A DNA stretch of 64,000 nt, taken from Mycolicibacterium agri. GTDB lineage: Bacteria > Actinomycetota > Actinomycetes > Mycobacteriales > Mycobacteriaceae. How positions within the stretch are numbered: the stretch's first letter is position 1; the number at the start of each line of letters is the position of its first letter. Positions 55,386-63,201 of the stretch are shown piece after piece. The notes under the pieces are model-generated. The model was not told the DNA's origin. It saw only the letters and a program-made list of their open reading frames with translations, and did no database searches. Both the position numbers and the translations under genes were made by a program. The stretch lies in NCBI RefSeq assembly GCF_002553505.1, contig NZ_PDCP01000002.1, positions 1 to 64,000 of the forward strand, read 5' to 3'.

Positions 55386-56231
55386 ATGGGCACTCCGGCA
55401 CTCACCGATGAAGAGGTCGCTCGCCTGAACGAGCGCGCGCAGTTCGTCCGGCTGGAGGTCGTGCGCCTCATCGACATCGCCAAGACCGGTCATTACACGT
55501 CGGCGTTCTCCTGCGCGGAGATCTTCGCGGTGCTCTATTACGACGTGATGCGGCTGCGGCGCGGCGAACCCGACTGGCCCGACCGCGACCGTCTGCTGCT
55601 CGGCAAGGGCCATGCCGCCGTCGGCCAGTATCCGATCCTGGCGGACCTGGGTTTTCTGGACCACGAAACGCTCGACGCCTACACGCGCTTGGGCAATCCA
55701 CTCGGCGACCATCCCGACATGACTCGCGTTCCCGGCGTTGACTTCTCGTCGGGATCGCTTGGACACAACCTCTCTGTCGGCCTCGGCATCGCGCTCGGCG
55801 GTCGGCTCAACCGCCAGGACTTCCACACCTACGTGATCCTCGGCGACGGCGAACTGGAAGAGGGTCAGAACTGGGAAGCCGCAATGCTGGCTTCGCATTC
55901 CGGAGTGGAGCGACTCGTCGCGATCGTCGACCGCAACCAGTACTCGCTCGACGGGGTCGTCGACGAGATGAATGCCGTCGAACCCCTTGCCGACAAATGG
56001 TGGGCGTTCGGCTGGAATGTCCATGCCGTCGACGGGCACGACGTGGCCGCGCTCAGCTCAGTGCTGCGCGACATCCGCGACAACCCCAACGGCAAGCCGA
56101 CCGCCGTCATCGCCAAGACGGTGAAGGGCAAAGGGGTCAAATTCATGGAAGAGAACTTCGGCTGGCATCTGGGCTGGCTGGACGAAGACGACCGCGCCGA
56201 CGTACTGACAGAACTGAAGGCGAACTCATGA
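55386..56231 (+). CDS. Transketolase-like N-terminal (TPP-binding) subunit
   Basis: A 281-residue stand-alone transketolase N-terminal half. TPP/Mg-binding residues lie in GDGELEEGQNWEAAM and VDRNQYSLDG, and LLGKGHAAVGQYPIL and FSSGSLGHNLSVGLGIA are the other conserved loops. Start ATG at 55386; an ATG at 55329 would run through both palindromes. It needs the C-terminal half, which overlaps it by ATGA. Split transketolases usually serve specialised pathways, not the pentose phosphate cycle. The donor and acceptor are unknown. Confidence 0.9.
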   Translation: MGTPALTDEEVARLNERAQFVRLEVVRLIDIAKTGHYTSAFSCAEIFAVLYYDVMRLRRGEPDWPDRDRLLLGKGHAAVGQYPILADLGFLDHETLDAYTRLGNPLGDHPDMTRVPGVDFSSGSLGHNLSVGLGIALGGRLNRQDFHTYVILGDGELEEGQNWEAAMLASHSGVERLVAIVDRNQYSLDGVVDEMNAVEPLADKWWAFGWNVHAVDGHDVAALSSVLRDIRDNPNGKPTAVIAKTVKGKGVKFMEENFGWHLGWLDEDDRADVLTELKANS

Positions 56232-57244
56232 CCGACACCAAAGAGGCTGGCGCACGCGGGAACTCGTGGCAGATCATGGATCTGCTCGGGCAGGCACCCG
56301 GTTTCGCCGCGCTGTCCCAAGCGCTTATCGAGCTCACCGACGAGGGCGTGCCGATCGTCGTCGGCACCGCCGACCTCAAATACTCCAACGGCCTGGTCCG
56401 CTACCAGCAGAAGTATCCGGACCGGTTCCTGCAGTTCGGTATCTCCGAGCAGAACATGGTGTCGGCAGCGGCGGGCATCGCCACCACCGGCAACCAGCCG
56501 TGGGTCGCCACGTTCGCCAGCTTCCTGGCGCTTTTGTGCGCCGAGCAGATTCGCACCGACACCGCCTACACGCAGTTGCCGGTCCGCATGGTCGGCCACC
56601 ACGCGGGCATCACGCTGGGGTTCTACGGCACCTCGCATCACGCCACCGAAGACCTGGCGATCACGCGCAGCATGGCCAACCTCACCGTGCTCGCGCCCGC
56701 CGATCCCGTACAGCTGCACGCGATGGTGAAGCAGACGCGCGACATCGACGGCCCGGTGTATCTGCGCACCGGAAGGGGCCGTGACCCAAAGGTTTACGAC
56801 GCCACCGACCTCTCCGACCTGCGCATCGGGCGGGCGCTGCGCCACGGTGACGACGCACCGGTGACGATCGTCGCGACCGGGTCGATGGTGCATCCGGCGC
56901 TGCAGGCGAAGGCGACCCTCGCCGACGAGGGCGTGGACGTCTGCGTGCTGGACATGCACACGATCAAGCCGTTCGACCGCGAGGCAATCGAGCACGCGGC
57001 CTTGACATCTGACGTCATCGTGACCGTGGAAGAGCACAACATCATCGGCGGCCTTGGCGGCGCCGTCGCCGAGGTGATGGCCGAAAACCCGTCGCGCGCA
57101 AGGCTGGTTCGGCACGGCATCCGCGACGTATACAGCCTGATCGGTCCTCCGACGCACCTGTACCGCCACTACGGACTCGACGCAGAGGGCATCGCCGATG
57201 TGGTCCGGCGCGCCGCGGTTCAGCCGGCGCGGTCCGGCGTGTAA
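56228..57244 (+). CDS. Transketolase-like C-terminal (pyrimidine-binding) subunit
   Basis: A 338-residue protein with the transketolase PYR domain (VVGTADLKYSNGL; the catalytic Glu in FGISEQNMVSAAAGIA; VRMVGHHAGITLGFYGTSHH) and C-terminal domain (IVATGSMVHPALQAKATL, VTVEEHNIIGGLGGAVAEV). Together with the upstream subunit it should form an active two-subunit enzyme. ATG at 56228 overlaps the previous stop. Its 3' end overlaps the convergent iclR gene by 25 bp. Confidence 0.9.
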   Translation: MTDTKEAGARGNSWQIMDLLGQAPGFAALSQALIELTDEGVPIVVGTADLKYSNGLVRYQQKYPDRFLQFGISEQNMVSAAAGIATTGNQPWVATFASFLALLCAEQIRTDTAYTQLPVRMVGHHAGITLGFYGTSHHATEDLAITRSMANLTVLAPADPVQLHAMVKQTRDIDGPVYLRTGRGRDPKVYDATDLSDLRIGRALRHGDDAPVTIVATGSMVHPALQAKATLADEGVDVCVLDMHTIKPFDREAIEHAALTSDVIVTVEEHNIIGGLGGAVAEVMAENPSRARLVRHGIRDVYSLIGPPTHLYRHYGLDAEGIADVVRRAAVQPARSGV

Positions 57245-58020
57245 CCCAGGCTCGCCGAGATCTCGGCGGCGCCGTTGCGCACGAGCTGCTGAAGGTGAGA
57301 CTTGGCCTTGCCCAGAAGGTCGTCGCGCAAACCACTGACCGACAGCGCGGCAATCACCTCGCCGCGGAAATCGAATACGGGCGCACCGAGCGCGGCGATG
57401 CCGACGGTGACGTCACCGTCGCTCGTCGTCACCCCTTCGGCGCGCTCCCGGCTCAGCACGTCGAACAGCCGCTGACGCGTCGATGGCGTCGACGGCGTCA
57501 ACCGCACCAGCGGACCCGCCGAAACGTAGCGCTGCCATTCCTCCTGCGGCGCGAACGCCAGAAGAGCGCGCGGCGCGGCACCGGTATGCAACGGCAGCGA
57601 GCCGCCCAGTTGCAACGCCAACGAGGCGACCCGCTCGCCCTCAATGCGTTCCACGCACACCGCGTGATCACCGCGGCGGACAAGCAGATACACCGTCAGC
57701 CCGGTCTCGTCGCGGATCCGGTTCATCACCGGCAGGGCCCGTTCCCGCTCGTCTAGCCCCGCCATCATCGCGGCGCCGAGGCGCAACGCGTGCACGCCGA
57801 GGCGATAGGTGCCCCGCGAGCCGGCCGACTCGACGAACTCGAGCTTCTCGAGGCTGCCGAGCAACCGATACAGGGAGCTGCGCGGCTCGCCGGTCTTCTC
57901 GGACAGCTGCGCGATCGTCAACTTGCGCTCCTGGCCGAGAAGGTCGAGCACTTCGACCGCCTTCTCCACCAGCCGTAATCCCACTGGTTGCGCCACTGTT
58001 TCCCTCTGCTTTCGGTTCAT
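57220..58020 (-). CDS. IclR-family transcriptional regulator
   Basis: A 266-residue regulator with an N-terminal winged helix (LTIAQLSEKTGEPRSSLYRL, about residues 34-53) and a C-terminal GAF-like sensor domain (LRLGAAMMAGLDERERALPVM onward to SVSGLRDDL). IclR proteins sense small organic acids or sugars. ATG at 58020. It is 16 bp downstream of the dehydrogenase on the same strand and convergent with the transketolase, so it probably controls both arms of the island. Confidence 0.9.
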   Translation of the reverse strand: MNRKQRETVAQPVGLRLVEKAVEVLDLLGQERKLTIAQLSEKTGEPRSSLYRLLGSLEKLEFVESAGSRGTYRLGVHALRLGAAMMAGLDERERALPVMNRIRDETGLTVYLLVRRGDHAVCVERIEGERVASLALQLGGSLPLHTGAAPRALLAFAPQEEWQRYVSAGPLVRLTPSTPSTRQRLFDVLSRERAEGVTTSDGDVTVGIAALGAPVFDFRGEVIAALSVSGLRDDLLGKAKSHLQQLVRNGAAEISASLGYTPDRAG

Positions 58021-58036
58021 CGGTGCGGTCCGGAGG

Positions 58037-59032
58037 TCAAACCCCGGGGCTCACTACCACCTTCAGCGAATCACGCTCGCGAACCATATCGACGGCCTTC
58101 GCATAATCAGACAACGGTACGGGCTTCTCCACAATCGACTCGGCATCGATCATGTCGTTCTCGAGCATCCGCAGCGCGCCGGGGAACGTGTGCCGCGTCG
58201 TCATGCTCCCGATTATCGACAACTCGCGCGCAAAGACCTGGTAGGGCGACAGCGGCACGACGGCGTCGCCGGGCGCCACACCGAGCTGAAGGAACGTCCC
58301 TCCCCGCTGCAGCCGTGCCAGCCCATCCGCGATCGCCGCGGGCGCGCCGCTGGCATCGACGACGAGGTCCCAGTCGTCCTGCCGACTCAAGCTGTCGGGA
58401 GCAAACACCTCGTCGGCACCGAGCTTTTCGGCGACCGACAACCGCTGGGTGTCGAGGTCCACCGCATCCACCGTGTAGGCCCCGAGGTGGCGAGCCACCT
58501 GAACGGCGAGCAACCCGATCGTGCCGGCGCCGTAGATCAGCACCCGCCTGCCTGCTGTCCTCGGCACCATCTCGAATGCGTGCAGCACACACGCGAGCGG
58601 TTCGGCGAGGACGGCGGCCGAGAAGGTGACGGAGTCTGGAAGCACATGACAGTTGCGGGCAGGCACGACGACTCGGTCTGCGGCGCCGCCGTTCAACGTG
58701 ATGCCGACGGCGTTGCGGTGTTCGCAGAGATTGGGTCGCCCACGACGGCAGAGCAGACACGTCAGGCACGGGACGCCGGGATCGACGACGACGCGGTCAC
58801 CCGGTTGCGGGGACGTGACCTCCGCCCCGGTCGCGACGACCGTGCCGGTCACCTCATGCCCGGGCACAATGGGAAACCGTGCCGTGGCGAAGTCGCCGTC
58901 GAGCATGTGCAGGTCGGTGCCGCACACGCCGGTCAGCGAGACGTCGACGACCACCTCGGCAATGGCGGGGCGTGGCTCGGGGAGGTCGGACATCCGCACC
59001 ACCGTCGGCGCCTCGATGACCACTGCTTGCAT
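58037..59032 (-). CDS. Zinc-dependent medium-chain dehydrogenase
   Basis: A 331-residue MDR enzyme. Catalytic zinc ligands are C in GVCGTDLHML and H/E in PGHEVTGTV. The structural zinc cluster is in PCLTCLLCRRGRPNLC, and the NAD site is IYGAGTIGLLAVQVA. It resembles polyol, threonine or sugar-acid dehydrogenases. ATG at 59032 (MQAVVIEAPTVV) is preferred, leaving the GGTGGAC palindrome in the leader. It probably oxidises a hydroxyl of the island's substrate. Confidence 0.88.
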   Translation of the reverse strand: MQAVVIEAPTVVRMSDLPEPRPAIAEVVVDVSLTGVCGTDLHMLDGDFATARFPIVPGHEVTGTVVATGAEVTSPQPGDRVVVDPGVPCLTCLLCRRGRPNLCEHRNAVGITLNGGAADRVVVPARNCHVLPDSVTFSAAVLAEPLACVLHAFEMVPRTAGRRVLIYGAGTIGLLAVQVARHLGAYTVDAVDLDTQRLSVAEKLGADEVFAPDSLSRQDDWDLVVDASGAPAAIADGLARLQRGGTFLQLGVAPGDAVVPLSPYQVFARELSIIGSMTTRHTFPGALRMLENDMIDAESIVEKPVPLSDYAKAVDMVRERDSLKVVVSPGV

Positions 59033-59056
59033 CACGGCCCCCAGTAACTCTCGTTT

Positions 59057-59075
59057 GGTGGACGTACTGTCCACC
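59057..59075. promoter_or_regulatory. Palindrome upstream of the dehydrogenase
   Basis: GGTGGAC (59057-59063), GTACT and GTCCACC (59069-59075) make a perfect 7-bp inverted repeat 25 bases upstream of the dehydrogenase start. Length and position suit a repressor or activator site, most simply for the co-transcribed IclR protein. Confidence 0.55.
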
Positions 59076-59139
59076 CAATGAAACTATTTTGCCATACGGG
59101 CGGCACTCAGGACACCTTCAGCCGGCGGTCAATTGGCGC

Positions 59140-60039
59140 TCAGAACAGCGCGACGGGGTTAACCAGGCATCCCGTCGCACCGATCATGACCAAGGGATTC
59201 ACGGTCAGCAGGAAGTCGCGGCGCTCTTCCTGGTCGCACGCCTCGACCAACGGTTCCAGCAGTGGCGAATCGATCACCGCCACGCCGAACGCGTGTATCA
59301 CCGAATGCACGCCGAACGAGAGACCGTCCCTATTCGGTGCGGTGTCGAACATGTCCCACAGCACGACCGCGATGTCGCGCTCGCGGAAGAACGGGACGCA
59401 GCCGGCGTCGAGGCCCGGTCGGCACGAGGCGTCCGCGGACCACGGGCCGTGGCGTTGTTCGTAGGCCCCTCGACCGCAGAAGATCGCCACCGCGTCTCCC
59501 GGTCCCGGTTCGACGCCCTGCGTGCGGCAGATGTCGTCGAGTTCGTCGCGGGTCACCGGTCGATCGTGGGTGACGTAATCGACGCCGCGGTAACGCGGTA
59601 CGTCGATGAGGAAGCCTCGGGTGTAGATGCCGTCGCGCCAGTGCTCGATCGATCCCCACCGCGCGCCGGACAACGTGATCTCCTCGTCGGGATTCCGGCC
59701 GCCCCACAGGCCGTCGCCGTCCCACACGTGGCAGAGCGCGTCGACGTGGGTTGCGCTCTGACCGTGGTAGGCCATCCCCTGGAAGTCCTTCGCGGCACCA
59801 CCACCCGCCGCGTGCGGTGTGCGCTCCATGTACATCATCGCCGGTGTCCGGTTGTTCGGGGCGGGCCGGGTCGGCACCGGCCGGGACAGCGACACAGCAC
59901 GGCCGGAGCGCACCAATTTACTTGCCGCTACCCGTTTTTCGTTAGTGATCAGGTTGAGCGCCCCGCGTTGGTCCTGCGGCCCCCAGCGGTCCCAGTTGCG
60001 ATGGTTGCGCAGATAATCCTTGAGTTCGTCGACGGTCAT
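59140..60039 (-). CDS. Cyclase-family (kynurenine formamidase-like) metal hydrolase
   Basis: A 299-residue protein of the cyclase family (PF04199). The metal/catalytic motif HxxxxHxDxxxH is present as HGQSATHVDALCH (about residues 92-104), and WGPQDQRGALNLIT is the usual N-terminal motif. Members hydrolyse amides or lactones of organic acids. The ATG at 60039 shares ATGA with the preceding hydrolase. The actual substrate is unknown; a ring-opening or lactone hydrolysis step is plausible in this island. Confidence 0.87.
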   Translation of the reverse strand: MTVDELKDYLRNHRNWDRWGPQDQRGALNLITNEKRVAASKLVRSGRAVSLSRPVPTRPAPNNRTPAMMYMERTPHAAGGGAAKDFQGMAYHGQSATHVDALCHVWDGDGLWGGRNPDEEITLSGARWGSIEHWRDGIYTRGFLIDVPRYRGVDYVTHDRPVTRDELDDICRTQGVEPGPGDAVAIFCGRGAYEQRHGPWSADASCRPGLDAGCVPFFRERDIAVVLWDMFDTAPNRDGLSFGVHSVIHAFGVAVIDSPLLEPLVEACDQEERRDFLLTVNPLVMIGATGCLVNPVALF

Positions 60040-60749
60040 GCGCCACCCACCCAGGCCAGGTGGTCGGACAGGGCCTGGCGAAACTCGTTCGGTTTCTCCA
60101 GCGGTGCCATGTGAGGCGCGTCGATCTCGACGTAACGGGCGTTCGGCAGGCGCTCAGCCAGGGTGATCAGCTCCTGCGGCGGGGTGGAGACGTCGTGCTT
60201 TCCGGCCAGACAGGTTGTGGGCGCCGTGATTTCACCGAGTCGGTCCAGCACGTCATGGTCGGCCATCGCCCGCCAGATGTCGGCGAACGAGGCCTTGTCT
60301 ATGTTCTGAAGGCACCGACGCGCATACGCCAGTGCCTCGGGTTCCGGTGTCGCAGCGAGGAAATCGGCGGTGAACCACCGCTCCAGCGTGGTCGCGACGG
60401 TGCGCTCGGTCGGGTCGCTCTCGGTGGCCGCCGCACGGTCCACCAGGATCTCGGTCGGGGTTCGCGCCGTGGTGCAGGCAAGCACGAGCGAGTGCACCGA
60501 TCCGGGGTGGGCGAGCGCGAGATGCTGGGCCACCATACCGCCCAGCGACAGCCCGACGACGTGCACCGGCGTACGCACCCAGCCTGCGATCTCATCGGCC
60601 ATGTCTTCGAGCTGAAGTCCCGGCCGCTGCCGACGCCTGATGCCGTGTCCGGGCAGCGTCACCGAGATCGCGCCATCGACGCCGAGCAGGTCGGCACACG
60701 CAGCGTCCAGGCCCGCTGCGTGCAGGATGAGCACCGGTGCCGCGGTCAT
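60036..60749 (-). CDS. Alpha/beta hydrolase (3-oxoadipate enol-lactonase-like)
   Basis: A 237-residue alpha/beta hydrolase. Nucleophile S68 is in GLSLGGMV, the acid is probably D in GKHDVSTPP and the His in DAPHMAP. The oxyanion region LHAAGLDA opens the protein. The nearest relatives by eye are enol-lactonases and carboxylesterases. ATGA overlaps on both sides couple it to its neighbours. It likely acts on an ester or lactone intermediate. Confidence 0.87.
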   Translation of the reverse strand: MTAAPVLILHAAGLDAACADLLGVDGAISVTLPGHGIRRRQRPGLQLEDMADEIAGWVRTPVHVVGLSLGGMVAQHLALAHPGSVHSLVLACTTARTPTEILVDRAAATESDPTERTVATTLERWFTADFLAATPEPEALAYARRCLQNIDKASFADIWRAMADHDVLDRLGEITAPTTCLAGKHDVSTPPQELITLAERLPNARYVEIDAPHMAPLEKPNEFRQALSDHLAWVGGA

Positions 60750-61084
60750 GCGTCAGGCTTTTTCATCGGCGCGGGAGTGATCTCCCGGTACACGTTGCGG
60801 AGGTGATCGGTGAAGTGCGCGCTGATTTTTCGCGTCCACTCCGTCGGCGGAAGCAGCCGTTGGTAGGCCGGGCCGTCGAGCACCTCCGGATTCTCCAGTT
60901 CGTATGTCGCAAGGTATTTCGGCCCGCCTTCGAGCGCCTGGAACCGTCTGCCGTTGAGGAAGCCGTCGCACGCCAGGCGCTCGGGCAGGTGCTCCTCCTC
61001 GTACCAGCGGTTGAACTCGTCTTCGAACTCGGGCTCGATGTCGATCATCACGAACAGCAGCCCCGATCCGCGACCGGTGCTCAT
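60746..61084 (-). CDS. Small EthD/DUF4286-like alpha-beta protein
   Basis: A 112-residue protein. LLFVMIDIEPEFEDEFNRWY then EEEHLPERL and FLNGRRFQALEGGPKYLATYELENPEVL fit the ferredoxin-like alpha/beta fold of EthD/DUF4286 proteins found in many catabolic clusters. ATG at 61084; the stop overlaps the next start as ATGA. These small proteins may act as isomerases, lactonases or accessory proteins; no catalytic residues are obvious. Confidence 0.78.
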   Translation of the reverse strand: MSTGRGSGLLFVMIDIEPEFEDEFNRWYEEEHLPERLACDGFLNGRRFQALEGGPKYLATYELENPEVLDGPAYQRLLPPTEWTRKISAHFTDHLRNVYREITPAPMKKPDA

Positions 61085-61124
61085 AGCTATGTCCTTTCGT
61101 CTCTTGGGTTCTGCCGGGATACCG

Positions 61125-62621
61125 TCACTCCACAAGAACTCCGGTCCGCACCCCCGTCTTGCGTCCGGCGACGCTGGGCAGGATGAGGATCGCCGCGGCG
61201 ATGGCGAAGACGATCAGCGCGATCGGACGGTGCAGGAAGATCGTCCAGTCTCCGCTGCCCATCGACGACGTCCTGTTCAGGTTCGCCTCGAGCATCGGGC
61301 CTAGGATCAGACCCAGGATCAACGGCGCAGGCGGATAGCCGTACTTTGCCATGAAGAATCCCGGGACGGCGGCGGCCACCGCGAGCCATGCGCCCCACAT
61401 CCGCTGTTCGATCGCGTATGCGCCGAGCACGCTGGCCACGATGATGATCGGGTACAGCAGCGAATAACGCAGCCGCAGAATCGATGCGAACATCGGCGCC
61501 ATCGGCAGATTCAGAATCAGCAATAAAACGTTGCCGATGTAGAACGAGGCCAGCAGGCCCCACACCAGCGGCGCCTCTTTCTCCATCAGCAGCGGACCGG
61601 GCTGGATACCGAACAACAGGAACGCGCCGAGCAGCACGGCGGTGGTGCCCGAACCCGGAATGCCCAGCGCGAGCGTCGGCACGAACGCTCCATTGACCGC
61701 GGCGTTGTTCGAAGACTCCGGCCCGGCGACGCCCTCGATGGCGCCCTTGCCGAACTGCTCCTTGCGCTTGGAGATTCGCTTCTCCAGGTCGTAGGAGACG
61801 AAGGACGCGATGGTCGCGCCCGAGCCAGGCAGGATGCCGAGGAAGAAGCCCACGAACGTGCCGCGGGTGATCGGCCCGGCCGATCGGCGAAGATCCTCTT
61901 TGGTGAGAAGCAGATCGCGCAACCGGGCCCGGATGGGGTCCTGTCTTTCCAGCCTGGCCTGGCGCATCACCTCCGACAGCGCGAAGAGACCGATCACCAC
62001 CGCGACGAAGTCGATGCCCCCGACGAGTTCGATGCTGCCGAAGGTGAATCTCGGCACCCCGGACTGGGGATCAAGGCCGACGGTCGAGATCGCGATGCCC
62101 AACAAACCCATTGCGAGCCCTTTGAATACCGCAGAACCCTGGGCGAAACCGACGACGCCGGCGAGTCCGAGCATCACGAGCGCGACCATCTCGGGAGGAC
62201 CGAATTTCACCGCGAATCGGGCGAAGACGGGGGCTGCCGTCATCAGCAGCACGATGGTGATCGTGCCTGCGATGAACGACCCGATCGCGGCGATCGCCAG
62301 CGCTTGGCCTGCCCTGCCGCGTCTGGCCATCTGATAGCCGTCGAACGTCGTGACGACCGTGGATGCCTCACCGGGGGTGGACACCAGGATCGAGCTGATC
62401 GTCCCGCCGTATTGCGTGCCGTAATACAGGCCCGCCAACATGATCAACGCAGTGACGGGCTCCAGGCCCAAGGTCAGCGGCATGAGCAAGGCGACACCGG
62501 TCGCCGAGCCGAGACCCGGCAACAACCCGATGATGGTGCCCAGTAAGACACCGAGCAGGCAGAACAACAGGTTGTGCGGTGTGAGGGCAGTCTGGAAGCC
62601 GGTAAGGACGTTGTCCCACAT
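61125..62621 (-). CDS. tctA: Tripartite tricarboxylate transporter large permease TctA (second system)
   Basis: A 498-residue permease with about 12 membrane helices. Signature motifs: GLLPGLGSATGVALLMPLTL, YYGTQYGGTISSILVSTPGE, GPESSNNAAVNGAFVPTLAL and GIPGSGTTAVLLGAF. ATG at 62621, 4 bp after tctB. It is the third gene of a tctC-tctB-tctA run that leads directly into the small EthD-like, hydrolase and cyclase genes, so uptake and breakdown are probably one transcript. Confidence 0.93.
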   Translation of the reverse strand: MWDNVLTGFQTALTPHNLLFCLLGVLLGTIIGLLPGLGSATGVALLMPLTLGLEPVTALIMLAGLYYGTQYGGTISSILVSTPGEASTVVTTFDGYQMARRGRAGQALAIAAIGSFIAGTITIVLLMTAAPVFARFAVKFGPPEMVALVMLGLAGVVGFAQGSAVFKGLAMGLLGIAISTVGLDPQSGVPRFTFGSIELVGGIDFVAVVIGLFALSEVMRQARLERQDPIRARLRDLLLTKEDLRRSAGPITRGTFVGFFLGILPGSGATIASFVSYDLEKRISKRKEQFGKGAIEGVAGPESSNNAAVNGAFVPTLALGIPGSGTTAVLLGAFLLFGIQPGPLLMEKEAPLVWGLLASFYIGNVLLLILNLPMAPMFASILRLRYSLLYPIIIVASVLGAYAIEQRMWGAWLAVAAAVPGFFMAKYGYPPAPLILGLILGPMLEANLNRTSSMGSGDWTIFLHRPIALIVFAIAAAILILPSVAGRKTGVRTGVLVE

Positions 62622-62625
62622 GCCT

Positions 62626-63201
62626 TTACATCACCCCCGCGAACACACCCCAGGGCAGATTGACCTCGAGGAAGTCGTCGAACACGTACCACGACGCGAT
62701 GAGGATCAGCACGGACACCGCGATCGAGGCGATCCACGGCTCCCGCTCGACGAACTTCATCATCACGAACGCGCCGAGCGCCAAGGCAGGGATGAGGCCG
62801 ATGTAGGGCGCCAAGACGAGCGACCCGACCATGGCCGCGAGGATGAACCAGGGCCGAAGGCGGTGCCTCTCCTCGCGGTCGGCGATGTCGGATTCCATGT
62901 TGTCCGATGGCTTTTCGACCGCAGCGTCGGTAGCGTCGCTGCCGCCGACGCGGATGGGTGTTCGCTCGGTGACCTCCGCAGGCACGGCCGCCGCGGTGCC
63001 GGTGGCGCGGGATGACCGCAATTCCGACACCACCAGCAGCAGGCCGAAGACAATCATGCCCAAACCCGTGAGCGCGGGCATCAGCCCCGGCGCCATCCGG
63101 CCGTCATGCGCCAGCCCGTAGGACAGCCCGCCGACGAAGAACCCGACCCCCAGCGCGGTCACGATCGCGCCGGGAAGCCAGGCCGATACGGATCTCCTCA
63201 C
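62626..63201 (-). CDS. tctB: Tripartite tricarboxylate transporter small subunit TctB (second system)
   Basis: A 191-residue membrane protein: two N-terminal helices (about 8-28 and 39-60, AWLPGAIVTALGVGFFVGG and GLMPALTGLGMIVFGLLLVV), a charged 60-residue loop, and two to three C-terminal helices. This is the TctB layout with a long loop. The GTG at 63201 overlaps the tctC stop as GTGA. Confidence 0.88.
   Translation of the reverse strand: MRRSVSAWLPGAIVTALGVGFFVGGLSYGLAHDGRMAPGLMPALTGLGMIVFGLLLVVSELRSSRATGTAAAVPAEVTERTPIRVGGSDATDAAVEKPSDNMESDIADREERHRLRPWFILAAMVGSLVLAPYIGLIPALALGAFVMMKFVEREPWIASIAVSVLILIASWYVFDDFLEVNLPWGVFAGVM

Noticed and set aside
61125..62621. Possible recent duplication of the first tctCBA system
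   Set aside because: The two TctA proteins share only family motifs and differ through most of their length by eye, and gene partners differ.
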